The notes below the pieces were generated by a model, which ran no database searches, had not been told where the DNA came from, and worked only from the letters and a program-made list of their open reading frames with translations. From positions 1-64,000 of the forward strand of contig NZ_VIUE01000017.1 in assembly GCF_007828215.1 (NCBI RefSeq): a stretch of 64,000 nt of DNA. Reading direction: 5' to 3'. The translations under genes were made by a program, and so were the position numbers. Positions within the stretch are counted from its first letter, which is position 1, and the number at the start of each line of letters is the position of its first letter. Positions 32,868 to 41,124 of the stretch are shown here, piece after piece. Origin of the DNA: Pseudomonas sp. SJZ074 (GTDB lineage: Bacteria; Pseudomonadota; Gammaproteobacteria; Pseudomonadales; Pseudomonadaceae).

Positions 32868-34523
32868 ATGACTGACAACAAGAATAAATCCGAATCCCCA
32901 CTGATCACCGGCGAACAAAGCCTGCGCGTTTTCGAGGGACTCAATCGGGGCATGTCACGCCGTGATGCGTTGCGTATGCTGGGTATGGCCGGCGTTGCCG
33001 TCGCGGGTGCGAGCAGCCTGTTCGGCCCGGCCGGTCGACTGTTTGCCGCGGAGGCCGGCGCAGCGGCTGGTGGGACGGGCAAAGGTCGGCGCGGTGGCCG
33101 CATCAAGGTCGCCAGTGCGACCAGTTCGACCGCCGATACGCTGGATCCGGCCAAGGGCTCGAACTACACCGATTACTGCCGTCATAACATGTTCTATAAC
33201 GGCCTGACGACCCTGGACGAGGCGCTGGTGCCGCGTATGGCGCTGGCAGAGTCGTTCGATACAAGTGACGCGACCTCCTGGACGATCAAGCTGCGCAAGG
33301 ACGTCGTCTTTCACGACGGCAAACCGTTCACCTCGGCCGATGTCATTTATTCGTTGAATCGACACAAGCTCCCCCAGGTCGGTTCCAAGGCATTGACCAC
33401 CGCACAGCAGTTGGATGAGGTGAAAGCCACCGGGCCGCACGAGGTGCAGATCCGCCTGACCAGCCCGAACGCCGACTTGCCGGCCATTCTCGCCACGACC
33501 CACTTTCTCATCGTGCGTGACGGCACAACCGACTTCGCCGTCGCCAATGGGACCGGGCCTTTCAAATGCTCGGAATTCCAGCCGGGCGTGCGTTCGATCG
33601 GCGTGCGCAACGACAGTTACTGGAAGCCAGGACTGCCTTACCTGGACGAAGTCGAATTTTTCTCGATCCCGGACGAGGCCGCGCGCATCAGCGCCTTGCT
33701 CGCCGGTGACGTCGACCTCATCAACCCGGTCAACCCCCGTTCGACTTCGCGCATCCTGGAGAGCAACAAGGTGGCGCTGATGGAGTCCCGCACCGGTGGC
33801 TATACCAATCTGGTGATGCGCGATGAACTGGGCCCGAACCAGAATCCTGACTTCGTGTTGGCGATGAAATATCTGTTCGATCGTAAACAGATCAATCGAG
33901 CCGCCTTCCGTGGCTACGGCGCCATCGCCAATGACCAGCCGATCGCCTCGAATAACCGCTATTACTTCGCCGATCTGCCACAGCGTGAGTTCGATCCGGA
34001 GAAGGCCAGGTTCCACCTGCAAAAGTCCGGTATGGTCGGACGCACCTTGCCGCTGGTGGCTTCCGAAGCTGCCACCGGTTCGTTGGACATCGCCCAGTTG
34101 TTACAACTGTCGGCCCAGCAGATCGGACTCAAGTTCGACATCAAGCGGGTGCCGGCGGATGGCTACTGGTCCAATCATTGGATGAAGCATCCCCTGGGGT
34201 TCGGCAACATCGGTGCGCGTCCAACCGCCGATTTGCTGTTCAGCCTGTTCTTCCAGTCCAGTGCCGGCATGAACGAATCGGGATGGAAGAACGAGCAGTT
34301 CGACCAGTTACTGGTGGCTGCGCGCGGGGAAACCGACGACGCCAAGCGCAAGCAGATGTACGCCGACATGCAGGTGCTGGTGCATGAGAAATGCGGTGTC
34401 GGCATCCCGCAGTTCACCAGCAGCCTCGATGGCCACAATGCCAAGTTGAAAGGTCTGGTTCCACACCCGCTCGGCGGTTTGATGGGCTACATGTTCGCCG
34501 AGCACGTCTGGCTGGATGCCTGA
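32868..34523 (+). CDS. Opp/Dpp-type ABC transporter substrate-binding protein with a Tat signal
   Basis: The 551-residue protein belongs to the SBP_bac_5 family (peptide, opine and nickel binders): LDPAKGSNYTDYCRHNMFYNGLTTLDEALVPRMALAESFD, then DVVFHDGKPFTSADVIYSLNRHK. The N-terminus has a twin-arginine signal, MSRRDALRMLGMAGVAVAGASSLFG (about residues 29-53), with a long basic leader before it, so it is probably exported folded by the Tat system. It is the first gene of the uptake/oxidation operon reaching to 42278. The ligand is unknown; the downstream opine-oxidase-type enzyme and deacylase suggest a substituted amino acid or small peptide-like molecule. Confidence 0.92.
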   Translation: MTDNKNKSESPLITGEQSLRVFEGLNRGMSRRDALRMLGMAGVAVAGASSLFGPAGRLFAAEAGAAAGGTGKGRRGGRIKVASATSSTADTLDPAKGSNYTDYCRHNMFYNGLTTLDEALVPRMALAESFDTSDATSWTIKLRKDVVFHDGKPFTSADVIYSLNRHKLPQVGSKALTTAQQLDEVKATGPHEVQIRLTSPNADLPAILATTHFLIVRDGTTDFAVANGTGPFKCSEFQPGVRSIGVRNDSYWKPGLPYLDEVEFFSIPDEAARISALLAGDVDLINPVNPRSTSRILESNKVALMESRTGGYTNLVMRDELGPNQNPDFVLAMKYLFDRKQINRAAFRGYGAIANDQPIASNNRYYFADLPQREFDPEKARFHLQKSGMVGRTLPLVASEAATGSLDIAQLLQLSAQQIGLKFDIKRVPADGYWSNHWMKHPLGFGNIGARPTADLLFSLFFQSSAGMNESGWKNEQFDQLLVAARGETDDAKRKQMYADMQVLVHEKCGVGIPQFTSSLDGHNAKLKGLVPHPLGGLMGYMFAEHVWLDA

Positions 34524-34557
34524 GCGAATAGAGCAACGACAGCTCGATAACCAAGAC

Positions 34558-34581
34558 GCGCCTGCGGGGTGATGCAGGCGC
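34558..34581 (+). other. Intra-operon hairpin after the binding-protein gene
   Basis: GCGCCTGC, GGGGTGAT, GCAGGCGC is a perfect eight-pair stem with no T tract, between the binding-protein and first permease genes. Such hairpins commonly protect the upstream message and allow higher binding-protein than permease levels. Confidence 0.55.
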
Positions 34582-34605
34582 GGTCATCAAGTAAAGGTAT
34601 TCATT

Positions 34606-35559
34606 ATGAACAGCACTATCGCACGGCTTGTTTCCAGTCGTCTGGCTGTAGGTGTGCTTACGCTGCTTATCGTGTCGCTTGTGGTGTTTTTTCTCACCAG
34701 CCTGCTACCGGGCGACGCAGTCCAGGAACAGCTTGGCCAGGATGCAACCCCGGAAGCGGTGGCGGCAATGCGCGCGGTACTGGGCCTGGACCAGCCCGTG
34801 TACCTGCGGTACTTGCACTGGCTGGGCGGGTTGATCACCGGCACTCCCGGTGTTTCGTTGGTCAATGGCATGGCGGTTGACGAAATGATCGCCAGTCGCC
34901 TGCCCAATACCCTGCGCCTGGCCTCGATCGCAGCGCTGGTCTCGGTGCCGCTGGCGCTGACGATAGGTATTTTGTCGGCCATGTACCGTGGCTCGATTTT
35001 CGACCGTTACAGCAACATGCTGGCGGTGTTTGCCGTCTCCGTGCCGGAGTTCCTGATTGCCACCGTCGCGGTACTGATCTTCGCGGTCAAGCTGGGCTGG
35101 TTGTCGGCCCTGTCGCGTGATGTCGAGGTCGAATCCTTCGGTGAACTGGTACGCGTCTACGCGATGCCGGTGCTGACGCTGTGTTGTGTATTGGTGGCGC
35201 AGATGGCCCGCATGACGCGGGCGGCGCTGATCGACCAACTGAGCAGCCCCTACGTCGAAATGGCAGTGCTCAAAGGCGCCAGACCGATACGGGTGGTGCT
35301 GCGTCATGCGCTGCCGAATGCAATCGGACCGATCGCCAATGCCATCGCATTGAGCCTGTCGTACCTGCTGGGCGGTGTGGTCATCGTCGAGTCGATCTTC
35401 AACTATCCGGGTATCGCGACGCTGATGGTAAACGGCGTGGTCACCCGCGACATGCCGCTGGTACAGGCGTGCGTCATGTTGTTTTGCCTCGGGTTTCTGG
35501 TGCTGGTACTGCTGGCTGACCTGTGTGCAATTCTGTCCAACCCGAGGCTGCGCAAATGA
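34606..35559 (+). CDS. ABC transporter permease, OppB/DppB type
   Basis: The 317-residue inner-membrane protein has the DppB layout: N-terminal helix (LAVGVLTLLIVSLVVFFLTSLLPGDA), a periplasmic segment, and the BPD_transp_1 domain with MARMTRAALIDQLSSPYVEMAVLKGARPIRVVLRHALPNAIGP, the EAA loop contacting the ATPase. GVVIVESIFNYPGIATLMVNGVVTRDMPLVQ near the end is also characteristic. Its stop overlaps the next start by four bases (ATGA at 35556). Confidence 0.94.
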   Translation: MNSTIARLVSSRLAVGVLTLLIVSLVVFFLTSLLPGDAVQEQLGQDATPEAVAAMRAVLGLDQPVYLRYLHWLGGLITGTPGVSLVNGMAVDEMIASRLPNTLRLASIAALVSVPLALTIGILSAMYRGSIFDRYSNMLAVFAVSVPEFLIATVAVLIFAVKLGWLSALSRDVEVESFGELVRVYAMPVLTLCCVLVAQMARMTRAALIDQLSSPYVEMAVLKGARPIRVVLRHALPNAIGPIANAIALSLSYLLGGVVIVESIFNYPGIATLMVNGVVTRDMPLVQACVMLFCLGFLVLVLLADLCAILSNPRLRK

Positions 35560-36461
35560 AACTTGACACTAATCCACCGACGCCGGATATAGGGAACGGT
35601 ATTAAGCAGGATGGACTGAAGCAGCCCGTTGCGCACCACCATCGACGTCGGCTCAAGTTGTCCTTCAGCGGCTTCATCGGCCTGCTGATCGTGAGCTTCT
35701 GGGCGCTCATGGCCATCTTCGGTCCCCTGTTGGCGCCCTACGATGTCAACGCCATGCCCAGCGACGGTTTCTTCGGGCCACTCAGCGCGCAGTTTCCGTT
35801 GGGCACCGACTATCTGGGCCGGGATATTCTCAGCCGATTATTGCATGGGGCTCCCTACACCATCGGCCTGGCGTTGGTGGCAACCCTACTTGCCTGTTCG
35901 GCGGGTGTGATGTTGGGGCTGGTGGCGGCGGCCTCCGGAGGCTGGATCGATGCGCTCATAAGCCGCACCGAAGATGCGCTGATCTCCATTCCGAACAAGA
36001 TTTTCGCGTTGTTGATGGTGGCCTCGTTCGGTTCCTCTGTGCCGCTGTTGTTGTGCATGGCTGCATTTGCCTACATGCCGGGCTCCTTCCGTATTGCACG
36101 TGCGGTGGCGGTGAACGTCATGACGACGGACTTCGTCCGGGTCGCTCGCACCCGGGGTGAGGCCATGCCGTACATCATCTTCGTCGAGGTGCTGCCGAAC
36201 ATGCTTCGTCCGGTCTTGACCGATTTCGGCCTGCGCTTCGTGTATGTGGTGCTGCTGCTGAGTGCGATGAGCTTCCTCGGGCTGGGCATACAGCCCCCGG
36301 ACGCGGACTGGGGGTCGCTGGTGCGAGAAAACATCCAGGGCCTGGAGGAGGGGGCACCGGCGGTATTGGTGCCGGCGCTCGCCATCGCCACTCTGACCAT
36401 GGGGGTCAACTTGCTCATCGACAGCTTCGGCGGGCGATCCACGCGCGGGACGGAGAAGTGA
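35556..36461 (+). CDS. ABC transporter permease, OppC/DppC type
   Basis: The 301-residue inner-membrane protein has a cytoplasmic leader rich in His/Arg, a first helix (FSGFIGLLIVSFWALMAIFGPLLAPYD), the typical LGTDYLGRDILSRLLHGAPYT segment and the EAA loop VARTRGEAMPYIIFVEVLPNMLRPVLTDF. The ATG at 35556 in the ATGA overlap with the OppB-type gene is chosen over an in-frame codon 33 bp upstream. It pairs with the OppB-type permease to form the channel. Confidence 0.94.
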   Translation: MKLDTNPPTPDIGNGIKQDGLKQPVAHHHRRRLKLSFSGFIGLLIVSFWALMAIFGPLLAPYDVNAMPSDGFFGPLSAQFPLGTDYLGRDILSRLLHGAPYTIGLALVATLLACSAGVMLGLVAAASGGWIDALISRTEDALISIPNKIFALLMVASFGSSVPLLLCMAAFAYMPGSFRIARAVAVNVMTTDFVRVARTRGEAMPYIIFVEVLPNMLRPVLTDFGLRFVYVVLLLSAMSFLGLGIQPPDADWGSLVRENIQGLEEGAPAVLVPALAIATLTMGVNLLIDSFGGRSTRGTEK

Positions 36462-36462
36462 A

Positions 36463-38295
36463 ATGAACGAAATCGTCAGGGTAAGTGGCCTGCGCGTGGC
36501 TGCGCGAAATGAAGAGGGGATCGATGTACCGATCGTACACGGTGCCGATTTCAGTCTGAAAAAAGGTGAGGTACTGGCGCTGATCGGCGAGTCCGGTTCA
36601 GGCAAGAGCACCATCGCGTTGTCATTGATGGGCTACGCTCGCAGCGGTTGTCGCATCGTAGGCGGCTCGGTACATATCGGCGATGTCGACGTGCTCAAGC
36701 TGTCGAATGCCGAGCTGGCAAAGCTGCGCGGACGCACCGTGGCCTATATCGCGCAGAGCGCGGCCGCGGCGTTCAATCCGTCCAAGAGCATCATGGAGCA
36801 GGTGATCGAAAGCGCACTGATCCATGGCACGCTGTCACGGCAGCAGGCGCAGGCCAAGGCTGTCGGGTTGTTCCGGGCGCTGGCGTTGCCGGATCCCGAA
36901 GGCATTGGGGCGCGCTATCCGCACCAGGTCTCGGGCGGGCAGTTGCAGCGGCTGATGGCTGCGATGGCGCTGATCACCGATCCGGCACTGGTGATTCTCG
37001 ACGAGCCGACCACGGCGCTGGATGTCACGACGCAGATCGAGGTCCTGCGGGCCTTTAAACGGGTGGTCAGTGAACTCGGCACAACGGCCGTTTATGTCTC
37101 GCATGACCTGGCGGTGGTGGCGCAGATGGCCGACCGTATCGTCGTGCTGCGCGACGGCCAGATCCAGGAAAACAGCAGTACCGAGCAGATCCTGATAGAA
37201 CCGGCACATCCTTATACCCGTAGCCTGCTGTCGGCGATGAAGCCTTCAGCGAACCAGGACACGACCGATCAAGGCACGCCCACCACGGGTAATGATTTAC
37301 TGCTCGACGTCCGTGGTCTCGAGATTTGCTATGGCCTGAAGAAGGTGTTGCAGGATGTCGACCTCCAGGTCCGCAAGGGCTCGGCAGTCGGTGTGATCGG
37401 TGAGTCGGGATCAGGGAAAACCACGCTGGCCCAAGCTATCGCCGGCCTGGCGGAGCCATCGGCCGGGCGGATCCTGCTGGATGGCCAGCCTCTGAGCAAG
37501 ACGTTGGTCGGACGGACCCGCGAGCAGTTCCGACGAATTCAGTTCGTCTTTCAGAATGCCGATACGGCGCTGAATCCGCGACACAGCATCGAAGATATCC
37601 TGGGCCGTCCGTTGCGTTTCTATCACGGCATGAAGGGCGCGCAGCGCCAGCGCCGGGTGGCTGAGTTACTGCAGTTGGTGCAGCTACCGGCAAGCATCGC
37701 GCAACGCCGCCCCGGCGAGTTGTCCGGTGGGCAGAAGCAGAGGGTCAACCTGGCACGGGCACTGGCGGCAGAGCCGGACCTGATCCTGTGTGACGAAGTG
37801 ACCTCGGCACTGGATACCGTGGTAGGGGCGGCAATTCTCGAACTGCTGCGTGACCTGCGTCGGGAGCTGGGGGTTTCCTACCTCTTCATCAGCCACGACA
37901 TCTCTACCGTCCGCGCGCTATGTGACGACATCGTGGTGATGTACAGCGGCCACAAGGTCGAGGCGGGTGACTGTGAGTCATTCGTCCAGGTGCCGTTCCA
38001 TCCCTATACCGACCTGTTGATCAACTCGGTACCGGAGCTGCGTCAGGGGTGGCTGGAGAGCTGCGCTGCCTCCTGCGGCAACCTGCCTCCGATCAGTGCG
38101 GTGGATACCACTGCGCACCTGTGTCCATTCCTCAACCGCTGCCCGGTACGCATCGACGGGCTGTGTAATCGCAGTGCGCCGCCACGCCGAAGCATCGCCG
38201 GCGGCAGCGAGGTTCTGTGCCACCACGAAAGCGCCGAGCTGCTCAAGGCACAGCAAGGATCAAACAGCATGAAACTGATAGGTACCTACGCATGA
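36463..38295 (+). CDS. Fused double ABC ATPase (OppD-OppF type)
   Basis: The 610-residue protein contains two complete ATPase domains. Domain 1 has Walker A GESGSGKST, Q loop and signature VSGGQLQRL, Walker B LVILDEPTTALD; domain 2, from about residue 284, has GESGSGKTT, LSGGQKQRV and LILCDEVTSALD. Domain 2's Walker B ends in Asp-Glu as needed. The tail carries the Cys-rich CPFLNRCPVRIDGLC motif usual in oligopeptide ATPases. One polypeptide replaces separate D and F subunits. It begins two bases after the permease stop and its own stop overlaps the next start (ATGA at 38292). Confidence 0.94.
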   Translation: MNEIVRVSGLRVAARNEEGIDVPIVHGADFSLKKGEVLALIGESGSGKSTIALSLMGYARSGCRIVGGSVHIGDVDVLKLSNAELAKLRGRTVAYIAQSAAAAFNPSKSIMEQVIESALIHGTLSRQQAQAKAVGLFRALALPDPEGIGARYPHQVSGGQLQRLMAAMALITDPALVILDEPTTALDVTTQIEVLRAFKRVVSELGTTAVYVSHDLAVVAQMADRIVVLRDGQIQENSSTEQILIEPAHPYTRSLLSAMKPSANQDTTDQGTPTTGNDLLLDVRGLEICYGLKKVLQDVDLQVRKGSAVGVIGESGSGKTTLAQAIAGLAEPSAGRILLDGQPLSKTLVGRTREQFRRIQFVFQNADTALNPRHSIEDILGRPLRFYHGMKGAQRQRRVAELLQLVQLPASIAQRRPGELSGGQKQRVNLARALAAEPDLILCDEVTSALDTVVGAAILELLRDLRRELGVSYLFISHDISTVRALCDDIVVMYSGHKVEAGDCESFVQVPFHPYTDLLINSVPELRQGWLESCAASCGNLPPISAVDTTAHLCPFLNRCPVRIDGLCNRSAPPRRSIAGGSEVLCHHESAELLKAQQGSNSMKLIGTYA

Positions 38296-38600
38296 ATGCG
38301 CGTTTTGTGCGCTTGGCCGAGCGCGACCGGACGACGGTGAGGTTGATGGTCGATGGAGAGCCGATCGAGGCAAAACAGGGCGACACCTTGATGGTTGCGA
38401 TGCTGACCCACGTGTCAGTGCTGCGTCAGTCGGAGTTCGACCCAGGGCGTCGCGCCGGCTTCTGCCTGATGGGGGCGTGTCAGGACTGCTGGGTCTGGAC
38501 CCGCAGCGGCGAGCGTCTACGTGCCTGCAGCAATGAGGTTCGCGAGGGCCTGGAGATAGTCACCACACAGCCGGAGTCGATATGGCCATTTCGCGGGTAG
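38292..38600 (+). CDS. Small [2Fe-2S] subunit of an opine-oxidase-type dehydrogenase
   Basis: The 102-residue protein has a ferredoxin-like fold with cluster ligands Cys58, Cys63, Cys66 and Cys79 (FCLMGACQDCW ... LRAC). It corresponds to the small subunit found in HcnA, D-hydroxyproline dehydrogenase and opine oxidase systems. The ATG at 38292 overlaps the ATPase stop, and its end overlaps the alpha-subunit start by 19 bp. With the two FAD subunits that follow it should form a membrane-associated heteromeric dehydrogenase passing electrons to the respiratory chain. Confidence 0.9.
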   Translation: MNARFVRLAERDRTTVRLMVDGEPIEAKQGDTLMVAMLTHVSVLRQSEFDPGRRAGFCLMGACQDCWVWTRSGERLRACSNEVREGLEIVTTQPESIWPFRG

Positions 38601-39973
38601 AGCCTGCAAGGGTGGTCATCATTGGTGCCGGCCCTGCTGGCATCCGTTGCGCCGAGACCCTGCTGGCGAAGGGGATCAAGCCGATCCTGATCGATGAAAA
38701 CCGTCGCGACGGCGGCCAGATCTATCGTCGCCAGCCCGAGGGCTTCAGCCGTGACTATGCGACGCTGTATGGCAGCGAAGCGGACAAGGCCGAGGCGTTG
38801 CACCAGAGCTTCGACCGTTTGCGTGAGCAGATCGACTATCGGCCGGACACCCTGGTGTGGAGCCTGACCCCTGGCCAACTGTGCTGCGTCAGCCAGGGCA
38901 AACATTCGACCGTGGATTACGATGCGCTGATCCTCTGTACCGGGGCCACCGACCGCTTGATGCCGGTCGCCGGCTGGCAGTTGGCGGGTTGCTATAGCCT
39001 GGGCGGTGCACAGATTGCGCTGAAGGCGCAGGCAGTCTCCATCGGCCATCAGGTGATGTTCATGGGTAGCGGGCCGCTGCTGTACCTGGTGGCCAGCCAA
39101 TACCTCAAGGCCGGTGCCAAGGTGGTCGGGGTGCTCGACACCTCACCGTTGCGCAAGCGTATCGCGGCCCTCCCCAAGTTGCTCGCCCGTCCTGGGGTCC
39201 TGTTCACCGGGATGAAGCTGTTGGCCAAGCTTTATCTGGCTGGCATCCCGGTGCACCTGGGCGTCGAACCGCTGCAGGTGTTGGGGGATGCGAACAGCGG
39301 GGTCAGCGGCGTGCGGGTGCGCACGGCGAACGGGGCAACCGCGCAGTTCGATTGCGATGCCGTGGCCATGGGGTATCACCTGCGTCCGGAAACCCAACTG
39401 GCCGACCAGGCGGGTTGCCGTTTGCGTTTCGACGAGGCAACCAGCCAATGGCTGCTGGACACCGATGAGGATGGCCGCACCTCGGTCCGCGGCATATATG
39501 CCGCCGGCGACGGCGCTGTCATCCGGGGTGCCGATGCGGCAGAGCACGGCGGACGCCTGGCTGCATTGGCATTGTTACGCGACCTGCACCTGCCGGTGGA
39601 TGCCGGGTTGGTTAATGAGCAACGTCGTGCGCTGCAAGTGATGGATGAGTTTCGCCTTGGCCTGGCCGAGGCTTTCCCCTGGCCAGCGGCGCAGGCCCAG
39701 GCTTTGCCGGACGAGGCGATCGTCTGTCGTTGCGAGATGATTACGGTTGGCGAGTTGCGCGATGCGGTGCGCGAGAAGGGTGCCTGTGAAGTCAATCGCG
39801 CCAAGGCCTTCAGCCGCGTCGGGATGGGCCGGTGCCAAGGCCGCTACTGCTCGCAGGCCGGGGCGCAGGTGATTGCCGCCGCTGCGGGCGTCTGCATTCA
39901 GGAAGTGGGGCGGCAGCGTGGTCAGGCGCCGGTCAAACCCCTCTCGATGCTTACCGAGGAGGTATCGTCATGA
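38582..39973 (+). CDS. Opine-oxidase-type dehydrogenase, FAD/NAD(P)-fold alpha subunit
   Basis: The 463-residue protein resembles HcnB/OoxA: FAD fold RVVIIGAGPAGIRCAETLLAKGIKPILIDEN, GGQIYRRQPEGF, a second dinucleotide fold VMFMGSGPLLYLVASQYLKAG, and GIYAAGDGAVIRGADAAEHGGRLAAL. The C-terminal BFD-like Cys residues (382, 384, 418, 423; CRCEM ... GRCQGRYC) bind another iron-sulfur cluster. These complexes oxidise imino acids, D-hydroxyproline or opines. Start at 38582 overlaps the small subunit and an ATGA links it to the beta subunit. Confidence 0.9.
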   Translation: MAISRVEPARVVIIGAGPAGIRCAETLLAKGIKPILIDENRRDGGQIYRRQPEGFSRDYATLYGSEADKAEALHQSFDRLREQIDYRPDTLVWSLTPGQLCCVSQGKHSTVDYDALILCTGATDRLMPVAGWQLAGCYSLGGAQIALKAQAVSIGHQVMFMGSGPLLYLVASQYLKAGAKVVGVLDTSPLRKRIAALPKLLARPGVLFTGMKLLAKLYLAGIPVHLGVEPLQVLGDANSGVSGVRVRTANGATAQFDCDAVAMGYHLRPETQLADQAGCRLRFDEATSQWLLDTDEDGRTSVRGIYAAGDGAVIRGADAAEHGGRLAALALLRDLHLPVDAGLVNEQRRALQVMDEFRLGLAEAFPWPAAQAQALPDEAIVCRCEMITVGELRDAVREKGACEVNRAKAFSRVGMGRCQGRYCSQAGAQVIAAAAGVCIQEVGRQRGQAPVKPLSMLTEEVSS

Positions 39974-41124
39974 TCCCGCAACAAGCCGATGTACTGATTG
40001 TTGGGGGTGGCCTGATGGGCGCTGCGGCGGCGTTTTTCCTGCGCCAGCGCGGCCAGTCGGTGATACTCCTCGAGCGTGACCAGATCGGCCAGTACGCCAG
40101 CGGAGTGAACTTTGGCAACGTGCGTCGCCAAGGCCGTTTTCTCGGTCAACTGGAGTTGGCCAATCGCTCCTTCGCGCTGTGGAAGCACCTGCCGGAACTG
40201 ATCGGCGACGACCTTGAATTCGTTCCCAGCGGGCACATGCGCGTCTGCTATCGCGAGGATGAGATCGCCGAACTGGAGGCCTACGCGGCGGCGCCGCAGG
40301 CACGCGAACTGGATCTGCGCGTCTATAGCGGTCGCGAGCTGCACGAGCGGTTCCCGTTCCTCGGCCCCGAGGTCAAGGGCGGCTCCTACGCACCCCATGA
40401 CGGCCACGCGAACCCACGCCTTGCTGCGCCGGCCTTCGCTCGCGCTGCACGCCGGGCCGGTGCGCGTATCGAGGAGCGCACGGAAGTGACGCAGGTACAA
40501 AAGGTCGGCGGGCAGTTCCACGTGAACACCGCTGACGGTCGTGAGTATCGCGCCGATCGACTGTTGATCACTGCCGGCGCGTGGGGCGAAAAGCTCTCCG
40601 CGCAGTTCGGTGAACCGGTGCCGCTGGTCACCAAGGGGCCGCAGATGTCGGTCACCGAACCCGTACCCTATGCGCTGAAAACGGTGATTGGCGTGTTCAC
40701 CAAGAATCCCGAGGAAATGCTGTATTTCCGGCAGATACCCCGTGGCAATATCATCATCGGCGGGTGTCACCACAGCAAGCCGGACATGCTCACCCGGCGC
40801 GCCCATTTCGAGCCGCAAAGCATCCTCAAGCAGTTGCAGCAAATGCGTCGGCTTGCGCCGGATATGGCCAACCTGAACATCATCCGCACATGGAGCGGTA
40901 TCGAGGGGTACGTCTCGGATGGCCTTCCGGTGCTGGGCTCCAGCGGCAAGGTCGACGGTTTGTATTACGCTTTCGGCTTCAGCGGGCATGGCTTCCAGCT
41001 CGGGCCGGGGGTTGGTGACGTGATGGCCGAGTTGATCAGCACCGGGAGCACCAGCACGCATATTGCCCCTTTCGACGTCACGCGCTTCGCCGGCGTCGCT
41101 GAGCAACGGACCATGGCGTCATGA
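39970..41124 (+). CDS. Opine-oxidase-type dehydrogenase, DAO-fold beta subunit
   Basis: The 384-residue flavoprotein is HcnC/OoxB-like: ADVLIVGGGLMGAAAAFFLRQRGQSVILLERDQIGQYASGVNFGNVRRQGR, then GYVSDGLPVLGSSGKVDGLYYAFGFSGHGFQLGPGVG. This subunit would carry the amine-oxidising site. The ATG at 39970 sits in the ATGA overlap with the alpha subunit; the frame upstream of it is the alpha gene's sequence. Its stop overlaps the deacylase start in the same way (41121). The exact substrate is unknown; opine, D-hydroxyproline or another N-substituted amino acid would all fit. Confidence 0.9.
   Translation: MIPQQADVLIVGGGLMGAAAAFFLRQRGQSVILLERDQIGQYASGVNFGNVRRQGRFLGQLELANRSFALWKHLPELIGDDLEFVPSGHMRVCYREDEIAELEAYAAAPQARELDLRVYSGRELHERFPFLGPEVKGGSYAPHDGHANPRLAAPAFARAARRAGARIEERTEVTQVQKVGGQFHVNTADGREYRADRLLITAGAWGEKLSAQFGEPVPLVTKGPQMSVTEPVPYALKTVIGVFTKNPEEMLYFRQIPRGNIIIGGCHHSKPDMLTRRAHFEPQSILKQLQQMRRLAPDMANLNIIRTWSGIEGYVSDGLPVLGSSGKVDGLYYAFGFSGHGFQLGPGVGDVMAELISTGSTSTHIAPFDVTRFAGVAEQRTMAS

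Noticed and set aside
38292..41124. Hydrogen cyanide synthase HcnABC
   Set aside because: The subunit layout is the same, but the genes are embedded in an ABC uptake and deacylase operon; an opine/imino-acid dehydrogenase fits better. A tree with HcnABC would settle it.
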